Assembly (NCBI RefSeq): GCF_014200575.1
Contig: NZ_JACHBZ010000007.1
Span: forward strand, 1 to 64,000
Reading direction: 5' to 3'
DNA length: 64,000 nt
Source: Mucilaginibacter saanensis
GTDB lineage: Bacteria; Bacteroidota; Bacteroidia; Sphingobacteriales; Sphingobacteriaceae
The translations under genes were made by a program, and so were the position numbers. The notes beneath the pieces were generated by a model. It was not told the origin of the DNA and did no database searches. It was given only the letters and a program-made list of their open reading frames with translations. How positions within the stretch are numbered: the stretch's first letter is position 1; each line of letters opens with the position of its first letter. Positions 44,486 through 52,871 of the stretch are shown piece after piece.

Positions 44486-44720
44486 ATGAATTTAGACCGC
44501 TCTTAAATATATGGTATTGATTATTGCCGTTGGCTTTTTTCCTAAGATATTAGTAGGGATACGCTCTGGAACATTCTGAATTGGCTCAATCTCGTAGCGA
44601 TAATCCGCATTCGCCCGATTATAAAGCAGGCAATGAATTTCGAATGTACTTAAATTCATGGTATTTATCATTGCCGTTGGCTTTAGCCAACGGATTGTAA
44701 AGAGAGTTATTGGGCTTTAG
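44486..44720. repeat. Family F repeat, two copies
   Basis: GCAATGAATTTAGACCGCTC with TTAAATATATGGTATTG and ATTATTGCCGTTGGCTTT near 44482-44540, and a second version near 44629-44690 (GCAATGAATTTCG, TTAAATTCATGGTATT, CATTGCCGTTGGCTTTAGCC). A pair of GGCTTTAGCCAA words lies at 44680-44727. The rest of 44329-44854 shows no gene. Confidence 0.6.
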
Positions 44721-44794
44721 CCAAACCTGAACTGCAAATACGTTTAATCTATCCGGGCATTAACGCGGTATAAATACTAACCCCAATTTTTAAA

Positions 44795-44822
44795 AACAAA
44801 AAAGCCGCTTAACGCGGCTTTA
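44795..44822 (-). terminator. Terminator of the peptide deformylase gene
   Basis: On the minus strand, AAAGCCGC / GCGGCTTT (44801-44808 and 44814-44821) is followed by a run of T. It lies 33 bases past the def stop. Confidence 0.8.
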
Positions 44823-44854
44823 TATATTTTAACAGGTTTTGATCTTATCTTGAA

Positions 44855-45427
44855 TTAACGACCTTTTTTTACTGCCGGAAATTTCATTTTGTAGTCCACA
44901 TCAACCATGCCTTTTGAAATATCATTCAGCCTTTTTTCAATCAGACGCTTACGCAGCGGACTTAACTTATCGGTGAACAGCTTGCCTTCGATATGGTCAT
45001 ACTCATGCTGTATAACACGGGCAGCAAGGCCTTTAAATGATTCTTCATGGTGTTTCCAATCCTCATCGTAGTATGACAGCTTTACAACCGGTTTGCGATA
45101 AACATCTTCCCTGATATCAGGAATGCTCAGGCAGCCTTCGTTAAAGCCCCATTCTTCGCCGGTTTCATCTAAAATAACAGCGTTTATAAAAACCTTTTTA
45201 AAGTCTTTCAACTCCGGTTCTTCGTCCTGAAAAACGGTGGCATCCACGACAAATAAACGCATGGACATACCTACCTGCGGAGCGGCCAAGCCTACGCCGC
45301 GGGCTGCATACATGGTTTCAAACATGTTTGAAACCAGCTCTTTTATATGCGGATATTCATCAGGTTCAATTGCTGTTGCTTTTTTCCTTAAAACAGGGTC
45401 TCCGTAGGCTATGATAGGGTACTTCAT
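44855..45427 (-). CDS. def: Peptide deformylase
   Basis: Removes the N-formyl group from nascent proteins; an Fe(II)- or Zn-dependent cytoplasmic enzyme. All three family motifs are present in the 190-residue protein: GVGLAAPQVG near residue 45, EGCLSIP near 97 and QHEYDHIEG near 139 (the two His are ligands, the Glu is catalytic). The Tyr in the HEYDH motif replaces the more usual Ile or Leu of HEIDH. The M16 peptidase gene lies 17 bases upstream on the same strand. Confidence 0.97.
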   Translation of the reverse strand: MKYPIIAYGDPVLRKKATAIEPDEYPHIKELVSNMFETMYAARGVGLAAPQVGMSMRLFVVDATVFQDEEPELKDFKKVFINAVILDETGEEWGFNEGCLSIPDIREDVYRKPVVKLSYYDEDWKHHEESFKGLAARVIQHEYDHIEGKLFTDKLSPLRKRLIEKRLNDISKGMVDVDYKMKFPAVKKGR

Positions 45428-45444
45428 TATGCAAAAATACAGCT

Positions 45445-46677
45445 TTATTGTTTAGGCTCAAATTTCAATGTAATGATCTTGTCAATATCAAAGATTTGGT
45501 TGCTTATTTCCAGTAATTGTGAGGCTGTTACGGCATTTATTTTGTTAAATACATCCTCCAGCGTATCAATATGGTTAAAATCAAGCAGGCTTTTGGCCAT
45601 AGATATAATGAGCCCCATACGGTTTTCTTCAGCCAGGGCTATCTGACCAATAAATTTTTCTTTGGCCTGGTGCAACTGCAATGTGCCAAGTTTTTGATCT
45701 CGCAGTTTCTTAAGTTCCTTATGTACCAGGCGCGAGGCTTTGTCGGCCTTTTCAGTATCTGTGCCAAAGTAAATAGAGAAAATGCCCGTATCAGTAAAGG
45801 GGGTATAGTTTGATTCAATGGTATAGGCAATACCGTGTTTTTCGCGGATCTCTAAATTAAGCCGGCTGCTCATGCCCATGCCACCCAGTAAATTGTTTAA
45901 CAGCAACAAGCCGTTTTTATGCTGGTGCGACGAGGAGTAAGCCTGGTTGCCAATAATACAATGCGTTTGCGATATGGGCTTTTTAACTATATAAAAACCA
46001 CTTTGATTAGCTTCGGGCACTACCCTGTTTTTTTGAGGGGTGCTGGCAGTAACGGCGCCAAAATACTTTTCAGACAACTTGATGATCTTTTTGAAATCAT
46101 AGTTGCCATGTACCGCAAATATCATTTCAGAAGTACTGTAGTTGGCGCTGATAAAAGCCCGGATATCATCGCCGTTCATCCTGGTAACCGACTCGGTAGT
46201 GCCTAAAATGTTGTTACCAATAGTATGGTTTGCAAACAGGAACTCTTCAAAATCGTCCTGTATGGCTTCCTCGGGTTGGTCAAGATAGGAGGCTATTTCG
46301 TCAAGAATTACGCCCTTTTCCTTTTCCTGCTCATCTTCGGGAAAGGTGGAATGAAATAAAATATCTTCAAACAGATCCATCGAACGCTCCAGATGCTGGT
46401 TAAGCAGCGAGGCATGTATGCAGGTATACTCCTTGGTGGTATAGGCATTCAGGTCGGCACCTACCAGCTCCAGCCGGTTTAAAATTTGATTGGTATTGCG
46501 CCTTTCGGTTTCTTTAAATAGCAGGTGTTCAATAAAATGCGCCAGGCCTTCCTGTTGTGCGCCTTCATCGCGCGAGCCGGCATTTACAATAAAGCAGCAA
46601 TGGGTTATGGCAAACGGTGCATGTTTATACAATATCCTGATGCCATTGGGTAAGGTGTAAGCCTGATAATCGATCAT
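45445..46677 (-). CDS. M16 family zinc peptidase (processing peptidase type)
   Basis: A protein of about 410 residues with the inverted zinc motif HxxEH in LAHFIEHLLF near residue 48 and a downstream Glu in KGVILDEI near 130 (third zinc ligand). C-terminal half (about 180-380) matches the paired inactive M16 domain. M16 peptidases in bacteria degrade small peptides or process proteins. MIDYQAY at 46677 is preferred; an ATG three codons earlier is possible. It is followed by def. Confidence 0.92.
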   Translation of the reverse strand: MIDYQAYTLPNGIRILYKHAPFAITHCCFIVNAGSRDEGAQQEGLAHFIEHLLFKETERRNTNQILNRLELVGADLNAYTTKEYTCIHASLLNQHLERSMDLFEDILFHSTFPEDEQEKEKGVILDEIASYLDQPEEAIQDDFEEFLFANHTIGNNILGTTESVTRMNGDDIRAFISANYSTSEMIFAVHGNYDFKKIIKLSEKYFGAVTASTPQKNRVVPEANQSGFYIVKKPISQTHCIIGNQAYSSSHQHKNGLLLLNNLLGGMGMSSRLNLEIREKHGIAYTIESNYTPFTDTGIFSIYFGTDTEKADKASRLVHKELKKLRDQKLGTLQLHQAKEKFIGQIALAEENRMGLIISMAKSLLDFNHIDTLEDVFNKINAVTASQLLEISNQIFDIDKIITLKFEPKQ

Positions 46678-46827
46678 GAGTAGCAAAGATAACGTTATAT
46701 AGCTTACAATTATTTGACGCCATTGTAAGCTATTTGTACTATTTTAGAGAAAAATACACACATACCTGCATATTATTTAACATGCACGTTAACTAAATGC
46801 CCTAAACATTAAAGCATCCCCCGCCCA

Positions 46828-47367
46828 ATGAAAATTAAAATTGCCGACCTTGAGTTTGAGCCCCTGATTAATGAAGATTTAATAATAGAACGTACCAAGG
46901 CCATAGGACAACAGTTAAACGCTGATTATCTGCAAAGCATCCCGGTGTTTGTTGGTGTGCTGAACGGCAGTTTTTTATTTATTGCCGACCTGATTAAACA
47001 AATTAATATCCCCTGTGAAATTGCCTTTACCAAACTGGCCTCGTACTACGGCGGTACTACCAGCAAATTGAAAATACGCGATGATATTGATTTGATGGTT
47101 GATATAAAAGGTCGCGATGTGCTAATTATTGAGGATATTGTTGACACTGGAAATACGCTGCACTACCTGATTGACAAATTGAAACAACGCGAGCCGGCCT
47201 CTATCAAAGTATGTTCTCTGCTGCTAAAGCCCGAAGCATTGCAAAGCCCGATAGAAGAATTGAAATATGTAGGCTTTGAAATTAAAAACGAGTTTGTGGT
47301 AGGCTACGGCCTGGATTACCAGGAAATGGGCCGGAATTTGAGAGATATTTATAAGAAGGTTGAATAG
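46828..47367 (+). CDS. hpt: Hypoxanthine phosphoribosyltransferase
   Basis: Converts hypoxanthine (or guanine) and PRPP to the nucleotide in purine salvage. The 179-residue protein shows the PRPP loop VLIIEDIVDTGNTLHYL near residue 94, an N-terminal GVLNGSFLFIADL segment and the flexible loop FTKLASYYGGTTS near 64. The length is normal. It stands alone, followed by a family A repeat. Confidence 0.96.
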   Translation: MKIKIADLEFEPLINEDLIIERTKAIGQQLNADYLQSIPVFVGVLNGSFLFIADLIKQINIPCEIAFTKLASYYGGTTSKLKIRDDIDLMVDIKGRDVLIIEDIVDTGNTLHYLIDKLKQREPASIKVCSLLLKPEALQSPIEELKYVGFEIKNEFVVGYGLDYQEMGRNLRDIYKKVE

Positions 47368-47384
47368 TTTGACTTTATTTAAGT

Positions 47385-47482
47385 CGTCCCGAATTTATTT
47401 CGGGATCTCATATCCTTAGCATCTCACAGGCATGATGTTTAACTTGCGTGTGGGGTGCTGAAACAAGTTCAGCATGACAACA
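47385..47482. repeat. Family A repeat copy
   Basis: TCCCGAATTTATTTCGGGAT on the left and GGGGTGCTGAAACAAGTTCAG with CATGAC on the right. It fills the space between hpt and mfd. Confidence 0.6.
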
Positions 47483-47494
47483 ACCTTTTAATTC

Positions 47495-50400
47495 TTATTC
47501 CACCCCAACCATTCCAACAATATCACTTAAAAACAACACCGCCTGGTCAATGCTGTTTACACCTTCGATACTCAGGCGCAGGGTGTTTTTAACTTCTTTG
47601 AGGTTAGTACGGCGCATGTTACTTTGTACAAAAGTAAGTACGTTGCGGAATGCATCTGTTTCAAAATAGGCCGACTGCTGGTTGGCGATAAAGTAACCGC
47701 GCAGCACGTTCTTTTTAAGCGAGATTTTCTCGAAGCCGATAGCCTTGCCCAGCCATTGCATACGCATGGTGTTCAGCAAGTCATTTACCTGCGGGGGTAT
47801 TTTGCCGAAACGGTCATGCAACTGCTGCTGAAATGCTGATAGCTCCACCTCGTTTTCCAGTTTGGATAGCTCGGTGTACAGGTTATAGCGTTCGGCAATG
47901 TTGGTTACGTATTCATCCGGTATCAGTATTTCCAGATCAGTATCAATTTGGGTAAAGGAGATAAAAGGGCGTGGTTTATCATCGGGGAATACGCCTTTAA
48001 ACTCATCCTCTTTTAACTCCTGTATGGCTTCGTCAAGAATTTTATGGTACATGTCAAAGCCTATTTCGGCAATAAAGCCGCTTTGCTCGGCGCCCAGCAG
48101 GTTACCGCTGCCGCGGATGTCCAGATCACGCATGGCTACGTTAAAGCCGCTGCCGAGGTCGCTGAACTCCTCAATGGCACTCAGGCGCTTGCGGGCCTCG
48201 CTGGTTAATGTTGACAACGGCGGACTTAACAAATAACAGTAAGCCTTTTTATTGCTTCGTCCTACACGGCCGCGCATCTGGTGCAGATCGCTCAGGCCAA
48301 ACATGTGGGCGTAGTTAATGATAATGGTATTGGCGTTCGGGATATCTAAACCCGCCTCAATAATGGTAGTGGCCACCAGCACATCATACTCATGGTTTAC
48401 AAACTTGAGCATCACATCCTCCAGCGCATCGCCCTCTAATTGGCCATGGGCTATGCCTATGCGGGCCTTTGGCACCAGTTTATGGATCATGCCACCCAGT
48501 TGCGGCAGATCGGCAACGCGGTTATGGATAAAGAAAACCTGGCCATCGCGTTCAATTTCAAATTCAACGGCTTCTTTGATCAGCTTGTCGTTAAATACAT
48601 GCAGTTCCGTAACTACCGGCTGCCGGTTTGGCGGTGGGGTGGATATGATGGAAAGATCGCGCGCACCCATCAGTGAAAAATGCAGCGTGCGTGGTATAGG
48701 CGTGGCGGTGAGTGTAAGGGTATCTACATTGGCGCGCATTTGTTTCAGCTTCTCTTTGGTTGATACGCCAAACTTTTGCTCCTCATCAATGATCATCAGG
48801 CCCAGATCTTTAAATTTTACATCCTTGCTTACCAGACGGTGGGTGCCAATGATGATATCTACTTTGCCTTCTTTTAGCTTCTCTAAAGTATCCTTGATCT
48901 GTTTGCTGCTTTTAAAGCGGTTCACATAATCAATATTAGCCGGGAATCCCTTTAGCCTGTCGGTAAATGTTTTGTAGTGCTGAGCGGCTAAAATGGTGGT
49001 TGGTACCAATATGGCTACCTGCTTGCTATCGGCCACGGCCTTAAACGCTGCGCGCACGGCTATCTCGGTTTTGCCAAAACCTACGTCGCCACAGATCAGC
49101 CTATCCATAGGATGGGGCGATTCCATGTCTTTTTTAAAGTCGGTAGTAGCTTTTTCCTGGTCGGGGGTATCCTCATAAAGGAATGAGGCCTCCAACTCGG
49201 TTTGCAGGTAACTATCGGGCGAAAACGCATTACCCTGCTGCGCCTTACGTACGGCGTAAAGCTTAATCAGATCGCGGGCGATGTCCTTAACTTTTTTTTT
49301 TGTGGTTTTTTTTAACCGTTCCCAGGTATCGGTACCCAGCTTGTTCATTTTGGGTACGGTGCCCTCCTTACCGCTGTATTTGGATATGCGGTTAAGTGAG
49401 TTGATGTTTACATACAGCAAATCGTTATCGGCATAAATCAGGCGGATCATCTCCTGCTGCTTACCGTTAACCTCTACTTTTTCCAGACCGGCGTATTTGC
49501 CTATGCCGTGGTCAATATGGGTTACATAATCACCGGGTTTAAGGTCACGCAGCTCTTTCAGGGTAATAGCCTGCGAGCGCTGGTAGCCTTTTTTGAGCTT
49601 GTATTTATAATAGCGGTCAAATATCTGGTGATCAGTATAGCAGGCCAGTTTTTGCTCCTGGTCCACAAAACCTTCGCGGATGGACACGCTTATGGGGGTA
49701 AACTTTGCGGTTTTATCCAGATCGTCAAGAATGGCGTATAAACGCTCCACTTGCCGGGCGGAATCGGTGAGGATAAAGTTCTCGATCCGTTCCGCTTCGT
49801 TATTTTTAAAATTGTGGATCAACAGCGTAAAATCCTTGTTAAAGGAAGGTTGTGGCCGCATCTCAAAATTGATAGAAGCGGTTGGCTGGTAAAAAAACTG
49901 TTTGCCAAACTCCACCACCGGAAAATCATGCAGCTGGTCGGCTATTAGTTTCTCATCGGTAAAGCCAAATTTAGGGTCAATCCAGTCTGGGTTTTGTGTC
50001 TTTTCTTCTGCCGATAATGCTTTCCATAGATTCACGGCCTTTTTAAAGCCGGTTTGAATAATGTCCAGCGTAAACTGTACATCCTTTATCCACACCTGTG
50101 TACCTGCATCAACATATTCCAGCAATGAAATATTGCTTTCCGTTAAGTATTTGGATTGTACGTTGGGTACTATGGTAATGCTTTTTACCTGCTCCACAGA
50201 CAGCTGGCTTTCAATTTCAAACGTGCGGATAGACTCAATAAAATCGCCAAAAAACTCTACACGGTAGGGCAGGTTATGTGAAAACGAAAAAATGTCAACA
50301 ATACCGCCCCGGATGGAGAACTGGCCCGGTTCATACACAAAATCAACCCGGTCAAAATCATACTCAATTAAAAACTCGTTAATAAAATCGAGGCTTAACT

Positions 50401-50851
50401 TATTGCTTACTGCAATTTCAAGAGTGTTTTTTTCAAGCGATGCACGATCAATCACCTTTTCGGCCAGGGCTTCGGGATAGGTTACTATCAGCTGCCCAAA
50501 CTCCGAGGAGTGGTTAAGCTCGTTAAGTACCTCGGCACGGGCCAGTACGTTGCTGCTATCGGGCTGGGTAAATTCAAACGGTTTGCGGTATGATGACGGG
50601 AAAAGTAATACCTCTTTGCCGGTAAGGTTTTCCAGGTCGGCCTGAAAATAGCCGGCTTCTTCGCGCTCGGGCAGCACAAATATCATGTGCTTGTGCTGCA
50701 AAAAATATAATGCTACCGCCATGGCCGAATCACTTGACCCGACTAAGCCACGAAGCTGTATCCTTGGATTTTTGGAAGAATTAAGCGCGGTTGCCAGCGC
50801 TTTTATCCTTTCATCAGCTTTATATCTATCTAAAATATCACGGATGTTCAA
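47495..50851 (-). CDS. mfd: Transcription-repair coupling factor
   Basis: Mfd releases RNA polymerase stalled at DNA lesions and recruits UvrA. The 1118-residue protein has the UvrB-like N-terminal modules (to about 350), an RNA-polymerase-interacting CarD-like domain near 430-500 (GDYVTHIDHGIGKYAGLE), and a helicase core. Walker A is LICGDVGFGKTEIAVRAAF near 590, the Walker B is MIIDEEQKFGV, followed by TLTLTATPIPRTLHFSLMG and RGRVGRSNKKAYCYLL. A C-terminal TRCF domain closes it. Length and order fit the family. Single gene. Confidence 0.97.
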   Translation of the reverse strand: MNIRDILDRYKADERIKALATALNSSKNPRIQLRGLVGSSDSAMAVALYFLQHKHMIFVLPEREEAGYFQADLENLTGKEVLLFPSSYRKPFEFTQPDSSNVLARAEVLNELNHSSEFGQLIVTYPEALAEKVIDRASLEKNTLEIAVSNKLSLDFINEFLIEYDFDRVDFVYEPGQFSIRGGIVDIFSFSHNLPYRVEFFGDFIESIRTFEIESQLSVEQVKSITIVPNVQSKYLTESNISLLEYVDAGTQVWIKDVQFTLDIIQTGFKKAVNLWKALSAEEKTQNPDWIDPKFGFTDEKLIADQLHDFPVVEFGKQFFYQPTASINFEMRPQPSFNKDFTLLIHNFKNNEAERIENFILTDSARQVERLYAILDDLDKTAKFTPISVSIREGFVDQEQKLACYTDHQIFDRYYKYKLKKGYQRSQAITLKELRDLKPGDYVTHIDHGIGKYAGLEKVEVNGKQQEMIRLIYADNDLLYVNINSLNRISKYSGKEGTVPKMNKLGTDTWERLKKTTKKKVKDIARDLIKLYAVRKAQQGNAFSPDSYLQTELEASFLYEDTPDQEKATTDFKKDMESPHPMDRLICGDVGFGKTEIAVRAAFKAVADSKQVAILVPTTILAAQHYKTFTDRLKGFPANIDYVNRFKSSKQIKDTLEKLKEGKVDIIIGTHRLVSKDVKFKDLGLMIIDEEQKFGVSTKEKLKQMRANVDTLTLTATPIPRTLHFSLMGARDLSIISTPPPNRQPVVTELHVFNDKLIKEAVEFEIERDGQVFFIHNRVADLPQLGGMIHKLVPKARIGIAHGQLEGDALEDVMLKFVNHEYDVLVATTIIEAGLDIPNANTIIINYAHMFGLSDLHQMRGRVGRSNKKAYCYLLSPPLSTLTSEARKRLSAIEEFSDLGSGFNVAMRDLDIRGSGNLLGAEQSGFIAEIGFDMYHKILDEAIQELKEDEFKGVFPDDKPRPFISFTQIDTDLEILIPDEYVTNIAERYNLYTELSKLENEVELSAFQQQLHDRFGKIPPQVNDLLNTMRMQWLGKAIGFEKISLKKNVLRGYFIANQQSAYFETDAFRNVLTFVQSNMRRTNLKEVKNTLRLSIEGVNSIDQAVLFLSDIVGMVGVE

Positions 50852-51009
50852 AACTGATGCAAATGTACGTAAAAAACCTTTTTTAAATAAGCGGTGACAA
50901 ATAGTGCATAATTATGCAAACAATATGCTGTAAAAATTACTTTTTAATGGTAAATTCAAGGAATGTTTCCCTGAGTTAACCTGAATTTTTTAAACCAAAA
51001 TTTATCATC

Positions 51010-51417
51010 ATGAAGAATGCTATTACATGGAGTGTTTTTATTGGCGTGTTAAGTGGAATATGGATGTATGCTATGCACAAGATGGGTGTTACACCTGTTA
51101 AAGAAACCGTGGCTCCCCTTGAATATTTTTCGTTCCTGATCCCTGCGGTCGGGTTGTTGCTGGGTATAAGAAGCTACCGTGATAGTGATTGCAAAGGTAA
51201 GATGGGATTTTTAGAAGCATTGGTGCAAAGTTTTAAAATATTAATTGGAGGTGGCGTTATTACCGTTTTTGCCGCCATATTATATTTTAGTTATGTAACA
51301 ACTTTTAATAACGCTGGTGATTTTTCGGGCCGTATATTTGGTGCTTTGCTGGTAGGCGTAATACTGGCATTTGCAGTATCATTGCTGTATCATAACAAAG
51401 CCAATAAGGTTGATTAA
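51010..51417 (+). CDS. DUF4199 domain membrane protein
   Basis: A 135-residue protein with four hydrophobic segments (about 5-20, 35-55, 70-95, 105-128), matching the DUF4199 pattern of Bacteroidota (IRSYRDSDCKGKMGFLEALVQSF is typical). The function is unknown. It overlaps the start of the next gene. Confidence 0.82.
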   Translation: MKNAITWSVFIGVLSGIWMYAMHKMGVTPVKETVAPLEYFSFLIPAVGLLLGIRSYRDSDCKGKMGFLEALVQSFKILIGGGVITVFAAILYFSYVTTFNNAGDFSGRIFGALLVGVILAFAVSLLYHNKANKVD

Positions 51418-51718
51418 AAAACTCTTTTCAAAATATTTTGAACTGTTTTTCTGGATAGCTGCTATGGTATCCTTTGCTTTTACGGCCCCCGGTGCCGAAT
51501 CGCATTTTTCGTTATGCCCGTTAAAACAAATGGGCATAACCTGGTGTCCCGGCTGCGGTTTGGGGCATTCCATTATTTATCTTTTCCACGGCGATATCCG
51601 CAATTCTTTTCATGCCCATTGGCTGGGCATCCCGGCAGTGCTCATTATTTTTCATCGTATTTATGTTTTGGGGAAAAACAGGCTGGGCTTTGGGCCACGG
51701 TTTGAACGGTTGTCTTGA
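51371..51718 (+). CDS. DUF2752 domain membrane protein
   Basis: A protein of about 100-115 residues with the DUF2752 signature WCPGCGLGHSIIYL and HAHWLGIPAVLI. The function of the family is unknown. Start choice: the first ATG (51371) overlaps the DUF4199 gene by 47 bases; a TTG at 51410 overlaps it by only 8 bases and gives a more typical N-terminus (LIKKLFSKYFELFFW). The two genes are probably translation-coupled. Confidence 0.82.
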   Translation: MQYHCCIITKPIRLIKKLFSKYFELFFWIAAMVSFAFTAPGAESHFSLCPLKQMGITWCPGCGLGHSIIYLFHGDIRNSFHAHWLGIPAVLIIFHRIYVLGKNRLGFGPRFERLS

Positions 51719-51760
51719 ATTGCTACCGTAACGGTGAAGGAGAAATACCATTTTGAATTG

Positions 51761-51940
51761 CGCTCCGGTAGGAGTATCGTGTTTATAGTAATACAGAAAT
51801 AATGCTTAGCTCCGTAGGTGCTTCCTAATCACAAGTATTTATCAGGAAGCACCTACGGAGCTAATACTCAGATCTATGATGCTATAAACAGGATACCCCG
51901 ATGGGGTTTATGATTTATCACATTGCCAAGACAAAAATAT
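51761..51940. repeat. Family E repeat with a 21-bp perfect hairpin
   Basis: Same blocks as at 36851-36990: CGCTCCGGTAGGAGTATCG, GCTTAGCTCCGTAGG and ATAAACAGGATACCCCGATG. Arms at 51806-51826 and 51844-51864 are exact reverse complements with a 17-base loop (core GCTCCGTAGGTGCTTCC). Another, C-like repeat with ACCCTGAGGCACTCG with AAGGGT lies near 52143-52170. No gene is supported in 51719-52372. Confidence 0.65.
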
Positions 51941-52372
51941 CATGTGCGGTGCTATCGAAGTGCGGCCTGCGCTCAACCCTTCGACAAGTTCATTCTTGAC
52001 ATTCTGCCTTTTCGGATACTGTTTATTTGTATGTCTTTTCATGGGTTATTATTCCTAAAAGGAGAGGGCTTTAAATTGTCATTCCTCCATCGTTTCACCA
52101 TAAGTGTTCGGATGATATTTTTTATAAATATCGAGCATGGGTGTCACCCTGAGGCACTCGAAGGGTGAGCGTAAAGGCCTTTGCCTGTATGCTTCGAATG
52201 CCTCGGCATGCGCTCCTTCTTTTAATCTTGCGAACACCTGTGATTCTTTCACCGCCAAAACCCAGTGATTCACCGACTTGTTTTTGCTGCTAACCAGATT
52301 TGCATAGGCACCTGTTATGCAGCACAGTACCTTTATATCATAAAACAAACGATAACCTTAATCTTTACTCAG

Positions 52373-52735
52373 ATGAACACTTACCAAAACCCATATATGA
52401 TGTTTGACGGGATGACACCCGAAGAATTTGCCTTTTTGCAACAGGCCACAGCCGAGCTTAATGAAAACCAGCTAAGATATTTTATGAGCATTTACAGTGG
52501 CAAAAGGAAAAACCCGCAGGATATTATGCTGGCCACTCTGATCGGGTTCCTGGGAGTATCTGGTGTGCAGCGGTTTATGACCGATCAGATTGGTATGGGG
52601 CTGTTATACTTTTTTACAGCAGGCTTTTGTTTTATAGGTACCATTATTGACCTTATAAACTATAAAACCATTGCTACAGACTATAATAAACAAATGGCTT
52701 TTGAAAGCTTCAACATTGCTAAAATGAGCAACTAA
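52373..52735 (+). CDS. TM2 domain-containing membrane protein
   Basis: A 120-residue protein. The hydrophilic N-terminal half (to about 55) is followed by two hydrophobic helices (about 59-75 and 83-104) joined by a short turn (GVSGVQRFMTDQIGMG), the typical TM2 hairpin. Function unknown; TM2 proteins occur in many phyla. Met at 52373 is chosen over upstream in-frame ATG at 52265, whose codons look random. Confidence 0.82.
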   Translation: MNTYQNPYMMFDGMTPEEFAFLQQATAELNENQLRYFMSIYSGKRKNPQDIMLATLIGFLGVSGVQRFMTDQIGMGLLYFFTAGFCFIGTIIDLINYKTIATDYNKQMAFESFNIAKMSN

Positions 52736-52773
52736 GAGCCCCGATAGGGCAATAGTTTCACTATATATATCCC

Positions 52774-52808
52774 AAAAAATCCACCTTCTGTTACGGGGTG
52801 GATTTTTT
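52774..52808. terminator. Bidirectional terminator
   Basis: AAAAAATCCACC / GGTGGATTTTTT, 12-bp stem, 11-base loop, with A and T runs on either side. It lies between the convergent TM2 and M28 peptidase genes. A family A palindrome (GTGCCGAAACAAGTTCGGCA) follows at 52830-52850. Confidence 0.88.
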
Positions 52809-52871
52809 AGTTTAACTAATGTCAAGTCGTGCCGAAACAAGTTCGGCATGACCCGCAGAATATTATTATGT

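Noticed and set aside
48318..48929. 203-codon frame antisense to mfd
   Set aside because: It lies entirely within the conserved helicase core of mfd and has Ser-rich antisense-type composition.
52079..52348. 89-codon minus-strand frame in the 51.7-52.4 kb gap
   Set aside because: It overlaps palindromic repeat sequence and has no homologue pattern or start context; treated as non-coding.
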